Below, in pieces: positions 55,381-64,000 of a DNA stretch of 64,000 bases. The position numbers and the translations under genes were made by a program. Every line of letters starts with the position of its first letter. The first letter of the stretch is position 1. The stretch covers positions 1-64,000 of the forward strand of contig JADGNE010000054.1 of NCBI GenBank assembly GCA_015234425.1. Reading direction: 5' to 3'. The notes under the pieces are model-generated. The model worked only from the letters and a program-made list of their open reading frames with translations, was not told the origin of the DNA and ran no database searches. The DNA is from Devosia sp. GTDB taxonomy: Bacteria; Pseudomonadota; Alphaproteobacteria; Rhizobiales; Devosiaceae.

Positions 55381-55492
55381 CCCCCACCCAACCTCCCCCT
55401 GTCCAGGGGGAGGAGCCGGTCCGTGCCTCACTTAACGCATGGCAAACGCGATGCGTCCCTCCCCCTTCTTCAGGGAGAGGCTAGGAGGGGGG
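55381..55492. repeat. About 110-bp palindromic intergenic element, copy B
   Basis: Ends CCCCCACCCAACCTCCCCCT (55381-55400) and the near-complementary block 55472-55492 (AGGGAGAGGCTAGG, then six G in the last 7 bases). It aligns in inverted orientation with the element at 51639-51748, including the core GCAAACGCGAT (55442-55452) and CGTCCCTCCCCC. Confidence 0.85.
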
Positions 55493-55508
55493 CGTAAGAA
55501 CAAAAATA

Positions 55509-56903
55509 TCAGCAGGCCACGACATTCACCGCCAGCCCGGCCTGGCTGGTTTCCTTGTACTTCTCGCTCATGTCGCGGCCGGTCTGGCGCATGGTTTCCA
55601 CGCACACATCGAGCGGCACGGCGTGGACGCCGTCGCCCTTGAGGGCGAGCGAAGCGGCGGTGACGGCTTTGACCGCGCCAAAGGCATTGCGCTCGATGCA
55701 GGGAATCTGCACCAGCCCGCCGACCGGGTCACAGGTCATGCCCAGATGGTGCTCAAGCGCGATTTCGGCGGCGTTCTCCACCTGTTCGGGCGTTCCGCCC
55801 ATTAGCGCGCAAAGCCCCGCCGCAGCCATCGCCGAGGCCGAGCCCACCTCGCCCTGGCAGCCCACTTCTGCTCCCGAGATGGAGGCATTGTGCTTGATGA
55901 TGCCGCCAATGGCCGCGGCGGTGAGCAGGAAATCGTGCACGCTCGCCCGGCCTGCTCCGGCATGGAATTTCTGCGCATAGCTCAGAACCGCCGGAATGAC
56001 CCCGGCCGCGCCATTGGTCGGCGCGGTCACCACGCGCCCGCCTGCCGCGTTCTCCTCATTGACCGCCATGGCAAAGAGGCTCAGCCAGTCATTGGCCATC
56101 AGCGGGTCGATCTCGTTGCGCTGCCATTTTTCTTCGAGCTGCAGGTGAATACCCTTGGCGCGGCGGCGCACCTTGAGCCCGCCCGGCAATTGTCCGTCTT
56201 GCGCCAGCCCGCGCGCCACACAGCTCGACATCACCGACCAGATTTCGTCGAGCCCGGCATCGAGTTTTGTCCGGCTGGTCCGCGCCTCTTCATTGGCGCG
56301 CTTCATCGCCGCAATGGAAAGGCCGGAGGCTTTCGCCATGTCGAGCATTTCCGCTGCATTGGCGAAGGGCCAGGGCACGTCCTGGCGCGCATCCGGCGCT
56401 GACTTGAGCGTTGCCAACTCGTCGGCGCTGACCACAAAGCCCCCGCCGATGGAAAAATAAATGCGCCGCAGCAGCAATTGCCCGTCGCCGTCGAAGGCGG
56501 AAAACTGCATGCCATTGGGATGGCCGGGCAGAGGCGTGCGCTTGTCGAGCACGAGGTCGACAGCCGGGCGAAACCGATAGGCTGGGTGGCCGTCCGGGCT
56601 CACATGCCCGCTCGCGGTCACCGCCGCGATGATCCCGTCCATCGCGTCGGGATCAATGCTGCGCGGATCGTGGCCGGCAAGGCCGAGGATGACTGCGCGG
56701 TCGCTGCCATGGCCAATGCCGGTATAGGCGAGCGAGCCGTGAAGGCTCGCCGTCAGAGCCGCCGGCACTGCCTGCCGGGCGCGGGGCCAATTGCCGTCCT
56801 TGAGTTCATCGAGAAAGCGCCGGGCCGCCGACATCGGTCCCATTGTGTGGGAACTCGAGGGGCCAATGCCGATCTTGAAGACGTCAAAGACTGATAAGAA
56901 CAT
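55509..56903 (-). CDS. sdaA: L-serine dehydratase
   Basis: A 464-residue [4Fe-4S] enzyme converting L-serine to pyruvate and ammonia. [15 protein letters not shown] at the N-terminus is the SdaA signature. The cluster cysteines are in [31 protein letters not shown] and the C-terminal Cys, and the Ser/Thr-binding [11 protein letters not shown] is present. The start ATG at 56903 lacks a strong Shine-Dalgarno sequence. Divergent from an esterase gene. Confidence 0.95.
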   Translation of the reverse strand: MFLSVFDVFKIGIGPSSSHTMGPMSAARRFLDELKDGNWPRARQAVPAALTASLHGSLAYTGIGHGSDRAVILGLAGHDPRSIDPDAMDGIIAAVTASGHVSPDGHPAYRFRPAVDLVLDKRTPLPGHPNGMQFSAFDGDGQLLLRRIYFSIGGGFVVSADELATLKSAPDARQDVPWPFANAAEMLDMAKASGLSIAAMKRANEEARTSRTKLDAGLDEIWSVMSSCVARGLAQDGQLPGGLKVRRRAKGIHLQLEEKWQRNEIDPLMANDWLSLFAMAVNEENAAGGRVVTAPTNGAAGVIPAVLSYAQKFHAGAGRASVHDFLLTAAAIGGIIKHNASISGAEVGCQGEVGSASAMAAAGLCALMGGTPEQVENAAEIALEHHLGMTCDPVGGLVQIPCIERNAFGAVKAVTAASLALKGDGVHAVPLDVCVETMRQTGRDMSEKYKETSQAGLAVNVVAC

Positions 56904-57052
56904 ATGCTCATCATACCCCAATGGTCCCGCCCGGCAATCGCACCCACGTCCCGGTGATTGTTTCCAAATCCGCGACAGAGCGTGACCCGATCAGCCGATT
57001 GCCGCCCGCCGCGTTCGCCCGATATGGATAGGCAACACAGGAGACCCGTAAA

Positions 57053-57652
57053 ATGTCCGCTTACCAGTTTCGTGCAGCCGAAGGCGCCACCCCCGATGCC
57101 CCGCTGATTTTCCTTTTCCACGGCACCGGTGGCGACGAGAACCAGTTCTTTGATCTGGCCGCCCAGCTTGTCCCCGGCGCAACCCGGCTCGCCCCGCGTG
57201 GCGATGTCAATGAGCATGGCGCCCTGCGCTATTTCCGCCGCGCCGCCGAAGGCGTCTACGACATGGACGATCTGGCCCGCGCCACCAGCGCCATGGCCGG
57301 TTTCATTGCCGAACAGGTCGCTGCAAGAAAGCCGTCGCGGGTGCTTGGCCTCGGCTATTCCAACGGCGCCAATATCCTGGCCGCCGTGCAGTTCGCCCAT
57401 CCCGAGCTTTTCGACGCCACGGTGCTGATGCACCCGCTGATCCCATTTGCGCCCCCGACTGCCGATTTTGGCGGCCGCAAGGTTTTGATCACCGCCGGTC
57501 GCCACGACCCCATAGCGCCCGCCGGTGCTACCCAGGCCCTTGCCGATTATTTTGCCGCCAATGGCGCTGCCATTCAGCAGATCTGGCACGAAGGCGGGCA
57601 TGAACTGCGCAATGAGGAACTGCTTGGCAGCCGGGACTTTCTGGCCGGTTAG
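57053..57652 (+). CDS. Alpha/beta hydrolase (carboxylesterase/MhqD-like)
   Basis: A 199-residue cytosolic hydrolase of the phospholipase/carboxylesterase family. The oxyanion stretch LFHGTGGDENQF, the nucleophile elbow GYSNGA (Ser103), ITAGRHDPI (Asp near 152) and EGGHEL (His near 187) form a complete triad. AGGAG lies nine bases before the ATG. Similar proteins hydrolyse small esters or hydroquinone-related thioesters. Substrate unknown. Confidence 0.9.
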   Translation: MSAYQFRAAEGATPDAPLIFLFHGTGGDENQFFDLAAQLVPGATRLAPRGDVNEHGALRYFRRAAEGVYDMDDLARATSAMAGFIAEQVAARKPSRVLGLGYSNGANILAAVQFAHPELFDATVLMHPLIPFAPPTADFGGRKVLITAGRHDPIAPAGATQALADYFAANGAAIQQIWHEGGHELRNEELLGSRDFLAG

Positions 57653-57722
57653 CGACAGCCCACGGGCAATTCCCATCCGGGGATTAACGAAGTCTAAACA
57701 CTGATTTCGTCACTATGCGGCG

Positions 57723-59501
57723 TTGGCGCGAGAATGTGCCAACGCGGGGGACTATGCGATCACTTCTCAGCGCCGCCAGATCGCGGAAAGCCTGCGCCCG
57801 CGGGTTTTGCTGCTTGTATTGCTCGGCTTTGCGGCCGTAGCCGTCCCGTCGTTTTTTGCCTTCCAGTTCATCGTCAATTCCACCGTGGCCCAGCTGGGCA
57901 CGCTGTTTGCCGAAAAACAGGTGCTCTATGACCGCCACCGTGGCCTTGGATCGCTGATCCGCGAGGTCTCGCTCGCCGAGACCCTTTCGGGCAGCCAGGC
58001 CATTCGCGATTGGGCGCATGATGAGGACGATCCTGTCCTCCGTCGCCGCGGGATTGGCGAACTGGAGCACTATCGCCGCCACTTTGCCGACGGCTCCTAT
58101 TTCTTCGTCGTCGGCACGTCCGGAAACTACTATTTCAACGACGCGTCCAACGCCTATGCCGGCGACCAGTATCGCTACACGCTGGACCCCGCCAAGCACG
58201 ATGACGCCTGGTACTACTCCACCCTGGCGCTGGCCGAGGGCTGCCATCTCAACGTCAATAACGACGCCAATCTGCGGGTCACAAAAGTCTGGATGAACTG
58301 CGTCATCCGCGAGGGCAAGAATGTTCTCGGCGTGCTCGGCACCGGCATCGACCTCTCGTCCTTCATCCAGGAAGTGGTCAATATCCCGCAAAAGGGCGTC
58401 ACCTCCATGTTCGTCGACCGCCAGGGCATGATCCAGGCGCACCGCGACGAACAGCTGGTGAGCCTTGCCAATTTCGAGGATGATCCCGACAGCAAGCGGT
58501 CCCTCTTCTCGCTGGTCTCCGGCCCCGGGGACACCGAAACCCTCAAACGGCTGATGGATGACGTCACTGCCGAAAGCGTTCTGGCCGACAGCGCCTTTGT
58601 GACCCTCGATGGCAAGGAGACGCTGGTCGGCGTCGGCTATCTCGACAAGCTCGGCTGGTACAACGTCACCTTCATGGATATCGACACCATCATCGACAGG
58701 CGGATGTTCGCGCCCATTGGGCTGCTGATCGCTGCGATGATGGGGCTCATCGCCATTGTCTTTGTGCTGGTGTTCAAGCGCCAGGTGCTCGATCGCCTCG
58801 CCGCCCTCGAAAACGTGGTCCACCATGCGCGTCGCGGCAATTACGGCCCGGCGCTCGCCATGGGCGATAGCCGCCAGGATGAAATCGGCCGATTGTCCGC
58901 CGCGCTCACCGAAATGGCCGTCAGCGTCGACGACAATACCCGCCAGCTTGAGGCCCGCGTGCGCGAACGAACCGTCGAGCTCGAGCGCCTCGCCTTCAAG
59001 GATGGCCAGACCGGCCTTCTCAACCGGCGTGGCCTTGCTGCCGCCCATGCCCGCTCCGCTGGCGGAGGCCCGTTCGGCGTGGTGCTGTTCGACATCGACC
59101 GCTTCAAGCAGATCAATGACAGCCACGGCCATGCCGCCGGCGATGCGGTGATCCTGGCCATGGCCCGGCGTCTCGAAGCCGTCACCGGCGCCGATGGGGC
59201 CTGCGCCCGCTGGGGCGGCGACGAGTTCATCATTTTTGTGCCGCACTGCACTGCAGAGGGCCTGCGTGATCTCACCAAGGCCGTGATGTCAGCGCTGATC
59301 GACGAAGCCATCGTTCTGCCCGATGGTGGCCTTCTGCCGGCCTCGGTTAGCATCGGCGCCTGCCTCGCCGACACCGGCGACAAGCTCGATGTTGCCGCAG
59401 CCATGGCCGACGCCGCGCTTTACTCCGCCAAACAAGCGGGCCGCGGCCGCACCGTCATTTTCGATCGGGACATGGCGCGCACCGGCCAGCACGTTGCCTG
59501 A
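57723..59501 (+). CDS. Diguanylate cyclase with periplasmic Cache-type sensor
   Basis: A membrane protein of up to 592 residues. One helix (VLLLVLLGFAAVAVPSFFAF), a periplasmic sensor of about 280 residues with a double-Cache look (SYFFVVGTSGNYYFND, TSMFVDRQGMIQAH), a second helix (LLIAAMMGLIAIVFVLVF), HAMP-like helices, and a C-terminal GGDEF domain with intact WGGDEF, so it should make cyclic di-GMP. No RxxD inhibitory site is evident. The start is uncertain: the frame's earliest initiation codon is TTG 57723 without a Shine-Dalgarno sequence, and an ATG at 57754 is in another frame. Ligand unknown. Confidence 0.88.
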   Translation: MARECANAGDYAITSQRRQIAESLRPRVLLLVLLGFAAVAVPSFFAFQFIVNSTVAQLGTLFAEKQVLYDRHRGLGSLIREVSLAETLSGSQAIRDWAHDEDDPVLRRRGIGELEHYRRHFADGSYFFVVGTSGNYYFNDASNAYAGDQYRYTLDPAKHDDAWYYSTLALAEGCHLNVNNDANLRVTKVWMNCVIREGKNVLGVLGTGIDLSSFIQEVVNIPQKGVTSMFVDRQGMIQAHRDEQLVSLANFEDDPDSKRSLFSLVSGPGDTETLKRLMDDVTAESVLADSAFVTLDGKETLVGVGYLDKLGWYNVTFMDIDTIIDRRMFAPIGLLIAAMMGLIAIVFVLVFKRQVLDRLAALENVVHHARRGNYGPALAMGDSRQDEIGRLSAALTEMAVSVDDNTRQLEARVRERTVELERLAFKDGQTGLLNRRGLAAAHARSAGGGPFGVVLFDIDRFKQINDSHGHAAGDAVILAMARRLEAVTGADGACARWGGDEFIIFVPHCTAEGLRDLTKAVMSALIDEAIVLPDGGLLPASVSIGACLADTGDKLDVAAAMADAALYSAKQAGRGRTVIFDRDMARTGQHVA

Positions 59502-59567
59502 TTGCCCACTTGACGGCCGGGCCCCGCTATTCCCAAATCGCCACCTGGTTCATTGAGGAGACTTTTC

Positions 59568-60617
59568 ATGCCGTCACGCCTGATTTTTCTGGCCGCCGCC
59601 CTGGGTCCCCACACGGCCATCGCCGTCGCGCCGACTGCGGCCGCGAGCTTTGATTGCGCCAAGGCCGCGACCCCGTTCGAAAAGGCCATCTGCGACAATC
59701 CCGATCTCTCCGCTGCCGATGACCGGCTGGCCAAAACCTATCAGACCGCGATTGGCGGGCTCGGCGAAACCGCGCTTGCCGCCATGCGCACCGACCAGCG
59801 CGCCTGGCTCGATCATGCCCGCCGCGCCTGCACCACCAACGCCCAGCCGCTGACCACGGGCAGCTATGATGAGCGCGGCGTCTCATGCCTCGAAACCCTT
59901 TTTTCCAGCCGCTCCGACCTGCTCGAGCAAAGCCGCATCATCAAGGGCACGCGCTTTTATCCGCAGGCCCGCTACGAGGCGATGCCCGACCCCAATGAGG
60001 CGGACAATCCGGATAGCTATTTCCCCGTCGCCCTGCACGAGCTGGCCTATGTTCAGATCGACGACACGACGCCGGAGGCCGAGGCCTTCAACGCGCTTGT
60101 CCGCACAGCCGCCGATGAACAGGCCGGGTTTGGCGGCGACACGACCGAATATGACATGGTCGACACCAGCGACACGACCAATACGATTTTCTTCAAGGAA
60201 CGCGCCGGCACGGGCCGCATCACCCTAGAATCCAACACCTATTGGTTTGGTCACGGCGCCGCCCACGGCAATTGGGCCGTCACCTATCTGCATTATCTCA
60301 ACTCTGAATCGCGCTGGCTCGAGGCTGGCGATCTCTTTGCCGGAAAGGGCTGGCAGAAGGCCCTTCTGCGCCTTGCCGCCGACGCCCTCAGGGCCGAACA
60401 CGGCGACAATCTCTATCTCGATGATGACAACGACATCGCCGACGCGGTGATCGATCCCACCCGCTGGGATCTGTCCGATCCCTATGGTCTCGTCATCCAG
60501 TTCCAGCCCTATGAGGTCGCGCCCTATGTCTATGGCGCCCCCACCGCCCGGGTCTCCTGGGAGGACCTGTCAGCCTATCTCGCCGACGGCGCCGACAGCG
60601 TCCGCTACGGCTACTAA
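59568..60617 (+). CDS. Secreted LprI-domain / DUF3298 (RsiV-like) protein
   Basis: A 349-residue exported protein. After a signal peptide of about 25 residues, residues about 28-110 match the LprI/DUF1311 domain (CDNPDLSAADDRLAKTY). The remaining 220 residues resemble the DUF3298 domain of RsiV-type lysozyme-binding proteins (NWAVTYLHYLNSESRWLEAG region). GAGGAG lies eight bases before the ATG. LprI and RsiV both bind or respond to lysozyme, so an inhibitor or envelope-protection role is an inference. Confidence 0.75.
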   Translation: MPSRLIFLAAALGPHTAIAVAPTAAASFDCAKAATPFEKAICDNPDLSAADDRLAKTYQTAIGGLGETALAAMRTDQRAWLDHARRACTTNAQPLTTGSYDERGVSCLETLFSSRSDLLEQSRIIKGTRFYPQARYEAMPDPNEADNPDSYFPVALHELAYVQIDDTTPEAEAFNALVRTAADEQAGFGGDTTEYDMVDTSDTTNTIFFKERAGTGRITLESNTYWFGHGAAHGNWAVTYLHYLNSESRWLEAGDLFAGKGWQKALLRLAADALRAEHGDNLYLDDDNDIADAVIDPTRWDLSDPYGLVIQFQPYEVAPYVYGAPTARVSWEDLSAYLADGADSVRYGY

Positions 60618-60628
60618 AGGATTTTGTC

Positions 60629-61024
60629 GTGAACCTGCCGATCCATCATCTGGTCAATTCCGGCCCGCGCCCCGTCGCGCCCTTCAGCCACGCGGTCGAG
60701 GCCGATGGCTGGGTGTTCGTTACCGGCCAGATGCCCACCGACCCCGCCGCGCCCGACGCGCCCTTGCCAGAAGGCATTGAGGCACAGACCCGCCGCGTCA
60801 TGGCCAATCTCGCCATTGTCCTCGAAGGTGTCGGGCTCACCTTCGAGCACGTCACCATGGCGCGCATCTACCTCACCCAGTTCGAGCGCGACTACGCCGC
60901 CCTCAATGCCCTCTGGCCAAGCTTCTTCACCCCCGGAAAACTCCCGGCCCGCACCACCATAGGCGTCACCGCCCTCGCCGTCGGCGCGCTGGTGGAAATC
61001 GATCTTGTGGCAAATCGGCCCTAG
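60629..61024 (+). CDS. RidA family protein
   Basis: A 131-residue trimeric RidA/YjgF-type enzyme that hydrolyses reactive enamine or imine intermediates. The start SGPRPVAPFSHAV, FVTGQMPTDP and a late Arg in ARTTIGV are family features. GTG start with AAGGA eight bases upstream. It follows the LprI/RsiV-like gene by 11 bp, suggesting cotranscription. Many RidA relatives have other substrates. Confidence 0.9.
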   Translation: MNLPIHHLVNSGPRPVAPFSHAVEADGWVFVTGQMPTDPAAPDAPLPEGIEAQTRRVMANLAIVLEGVGLTFEHVTMARIYLTQFERDYAALNALWPSFFTPGKLPARTTIGVTALAVGALVEIDLVANRP

Positions 61025-61039
61025 GCGGCCAGATCCGTC

Positions 61040-61966
61040 CTAAGAAGCGCGGAGGGCGTCCAGCACGCCCTTCAGCGTGTCATTAATGGCGATTTGCGGT
61101 TCCCAGCCGAAGCGCTCGCGGGCCTTCTCCGGATTGCCGGAGGCCACGGGCACCGCATTGGGGGCATAGCGCGCCGGATCGGTCTCGACACTGATCTTCA
61201 CCCGCGCCTCGGAGAGGAGGCCCTCCAGCAGGTCACCGATCCGCACCGGCTTGCCGGTCGCCACATTATAGGCCTCGCCGCCGATCCGGCCCTCGGCCAG
61301 AAGTGCCGCGATATAGAGCGCCACCACATCCACGACATCGAGAAAGTCGCGCAGCGCGTCGAGGTTACCGACCTTGAGCACCGGCTCCTGCTCGCCGTTT
61401 TCAATGGCGGCGATCTGGGCGGCAAAAGCAGGCACGACATAATCCGCCGCCTGGCCCGGGCCGGTATGATTGAAGGGGCGGAGAATCGCCGTGTCGAGTG
61501 CGCCGCTGCGCCCCAATTGTCCCAGCGCAATGTCTGCCGCCGCCTTGGTCGCGCCATAGACATTGGCCGGTTCAAGCGCCGCGGTTTCCGCGAGGGGCAG
61601 GGGGCCGCGGTTAAAGCTCGCGCCATAGGCTTCGGAACTGCCCGACCACACCAGCCGCGCTTCGGGCCGATGTTTCATCAGCGCCTGCGCCAGATGGAGC
61701 GTGCCGGAGAAATTGACAGCCCAGGCCCGGCTCGCATCCGCCTGCGCCTGCCGGGGCGCAGCGATTGCCGCCAGATGCAGCACGCGGTCCGGGCGCGCGG
61801 CCGCAATGGCGCGGTCGACAGCATCGGCGTCGGCAATGTCAGGGGAAGCGCCGGTCTCGTCGATGAACTCGACCAGCTCCAATGCGGGATTGCGCCGCGC
61901 GGCCTCGGTCACCTTGCGGCCCACAAAGCCATTTGCCCCGGTGATCATCAGCCTCAGGGAGGTCAT
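61040..61966 (-). CDS. GDP-6-deoxy-D-lyxo-4-hexulose reductase-like epimerase (Rmd-like)
   Basis: A 308-residue SDR enzyme. ITGANGFVGRKV binds NAD(P); SSEAYGASFN and VYGATKAAAD (YxxxK) supply the catalytic residues. It follows gmd by 60 bp on the same strand, so it most likely reduces the Gmd product GDP-4-keto-6-deoxymannose to GDP-D-rhamnose. A GDP-L-fucose synthase is a less likely alternative because the sequence lacks the typical Fcl features. Confidence 0.88.
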   Translation of the reverse strand: MTSLRLMITGANGFVGRKVTEAARRNPALELVEFIDETGASPDIADADAVDRAIAAARPDRVLHLAAIAAPRQAQADASRAWAVNFSGTLHLAQALMKHRPEARLVWSGSSEAYGASFNRGPLPLAETAALEPANVYGATKAAADIALGQLGRSGALDTAILRPFNHTGPGQAADYVVPAFAAQIAAIENGEQEPVLKVGNLDALRDFLDVVDVVALYIAALLAEGRIGGEAYNVATGKPVRIGDLLEGLLSEARVKISVETDPARYAPNAVPVASGNPEKARERFGWEPQIAINDTLKGVLDALRAS

Positions 61967-62026
61967 CGGCTCATTCCCGCTTGTCGGTAGAAAGAAAAGG
62001 GCCCGGGATCACCGGGCCCACCAGGC

Positions 62027-63058
<1,032 letters not shown>

Positions 63059-63100
63059 TCAAAATCATCTCGTGCAATGCCTCTAACGGCTCGATTGTGG

Positions 63101-64000
63101 CTATTCAAGCGCTGAGGGCGAAGCTTCTTCGTTGGAAGGGCGAAGGCACAAAAGCACGCCGGCTTCTTCTGCGCATTCCATGGACCTGAGAAAGTGATCC
63201 GCCTCAATTGTATCAGGGATGGTGACGACCAGCACGTCTTCAAGGTTGCTGGCGGGCTGAACCATATTGCAGTCACGGGTGTGGACTCGGGCAGTGTGTG
63301 CGTCATCCGACAGCACACCTTTACGTGCGACCACTGCGAGCATCTCAATGGCGGCGTTCTGGATCGCTCCGCTCGGCAGACAATTGATTGGAGGCGAAAA
63401 ATGCACGCGTTCGACACGTGAGAGAAGTGTCTCAACGACAGGTTTTGGCTGGGATTGCCACCCGTCCCGCATGCCCCTGAATAATTGTCCACCGTCGGCC
63501 CATTGTATGGCGGCCACTGCGCAGGCCAGAACAACCGCGGCCACCGGCCATCGAATCTGCACGCGCTTCAGGGCCAATGCGAGCCCGACAAACACGGCGA
63601 TATAGCCAAGTGGCCAACCAAATCGGCCACTTGCTCTGAACGTAGAGAAGGGGAAAATCTCAACTGGCAAAGAGGGGTGGAAAAGAATGCGGCCGCCAAA
63701 GGATATCGCGTTGGTAATGGCGAACAGTGTCATCCCCGCCACGACCAGAACCAGGACCGCGTGGGATTTGAGGGCAATGAGGTCGTCGCGGCGTATGCTG
63801 AACAATCCAAGCACGACGGCGATGATGCCGCCGGCTCCAAGATAATTGTAGCCTTCAAAAGCACTCTGCGCATCGAAGATCACGGGTGTCGGCAGTAAGG
63901 CTGAACCATGCGGCCACACATAGGCCAGTAAGTCCATGCGGAAGGATCCATATCCGACGGCATTTATGTTTCCGGCCGTGCCATAGCCACCCACGACAGC
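63101..64000 (-). CDS. Polytopic membrane protein, DUF6311-like, 5' end beyond the window
   Basis: At least 299 residues of the C-terminal part. It shows four or more hydrophobic helices (GYNYLGAGGIIAVVLGLF, VLVLVVAGMTLFAI, PLGYIAVFVGLALAL, VAAVVLACAVAAIQW) and a soluble tail of about 125 residues. GYGSFRMDLLAYVWP resembles DUF6311 glycosyltransferase-like membrane proteins. The frame remains open at base 64000, so the start is outside. It precedes gmd on the same strand (96 bp) and may take part in the same glycan pathway. Confidence 0.75.
   Translation of the reverse strand, partial: AVVGGYGTAGNINAVGYGSFRMDLLAYVWPHGSALLPTPVIFDAQSAFEGYNYLGAGGIIAVVLGLFSIRRDDLIALKSHAVLVLVVAGMTLFAITNAISFGGRILFHPSLPVEIFPFSTFRASGRFGWPLGYIAVFVGLALALKRVQIRWPVAAVVLACAVAAIQWADGGQLFRGMRDGWQSQPKPVVETLLSRVERVHFSPPINCLPSGAIQNAAIEMLAVVARKGVLSDDAHTARVHTRDCNMVQPASNLEDVLVVTIPDTIEADHFLRSMECAEEAGVLLCLRPSNEEASPSALE

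Larger units (their letters stand above)
55193..55508. other. Gap holding the omp promoter and palindromic repeats
   Basis: 316 bp. It contains the omp promoter (55233-55261), a GCCCGG...CCGGGC hairpin (55338-55354) and the element at 55381-55492. No gene is seen. Confidence 0.7.

Overview
The window looks like a chromosomal segment of a GC-rich alphaproteobacterium of the order Hyphomicrobiales, most plausibly a Devosia or Pelagibacterium relative. This is inferred from gene content (ExoD, HWE/HisKA_2 kinase, fad cluster controlled by a MerR regulator, many ABC importers and sugar-nucleotide enzymes, palindromic GC-rich intergenic repeats), not from a marker gene; no rRNA or tRNA gene was seen. 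Genes are dense, and intergenic gaps are mostly under 200 bp.

Layout. 0.1-3.2 kb: adenine deaminase-like amidohydrolase and a divergent nucleoside hydrolase (purine salvage). 3.2-8.7 kb: HerA/DUF87-type ATPase, methyltransferase, LysR regulator, Gfo/Idh/MocA oxidoreductase, GntR regulator. 8.7-14.7 kb: a minus-strand run with an M16 presequence-protease-type peptidase, two aldo/keto reductases and an esterase. 14.8-17.6 kb: DNA-repair pair (ligase-associated exonuclease and ATP-dependent DNA ligase) plus a small UVR-motif protein. 17.7-26.7 kb: beta-oxidation regulon: fadD-merR-tyrosine phosphatase on the minus strand, divergent from fadE-fadB-fadA and a 52-residue membrane protein. Two near-palindromic sites overlap the -35 boxes of the two divergent promoters. 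26.9-29.9 kb: D-alanine module (Lrp-type regulator, alanine racemase, D-amino acid dehydrogenase). 29.9-31.7 kb: a visibly AT-richer accessory patch with a PD-(D/E)XK nuclease-like gene and two overlapping reading frames, bounded by palindromic repeats. 31.8-35.5 kb: VWA and DnaJ-domain pair, sensor kinase, ExoD. 35.9-41.5 kb: complete oppABCDF-type peptide importer. 41.6-43.6 kb: a frameshifted GT90 glycosyltransferase and a UDP-glucuronate decarboxylase-like epimerase. 43.7-50.4 kb: minus-strand lactate dehydrogenase, modB, modA (no modC), sulfatase, Tat-exported solute-binding protein, KDPG aldolase. 50.6-64 kb: nadA, GT4 glycosyltransferase, manC, an outer-membrane beta-barrel, serine dehydratase, esterase, diguanylate cyclase, LprI/RsiV-like secreted protein, RidA, and a GDP-deoxyhexose pair (gmd, rmd) next to a membrane protein truncated by the right edge.

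How it fits together. Most genes are ordinary catabolism, uptake and envelope-polysaccharide functions: ManC makes GDP-mannose, Gmd and the reductase turn it into a GDP-6-deoxyhexose, and the UXS-like enzyme, GT4, GT90 and ExoD point to surface glycans. The parts most worth a second look are the fad operator pair, the nuclease patch at 30-31.5 kb, the family of about 110-bp palindromic elements in intergenic gaps, the broken GT90 gene, and the incomplete modules (modAB without modC, a binding protein and sulfatase without permeases, exonuclease and ligase without the usual helicase).
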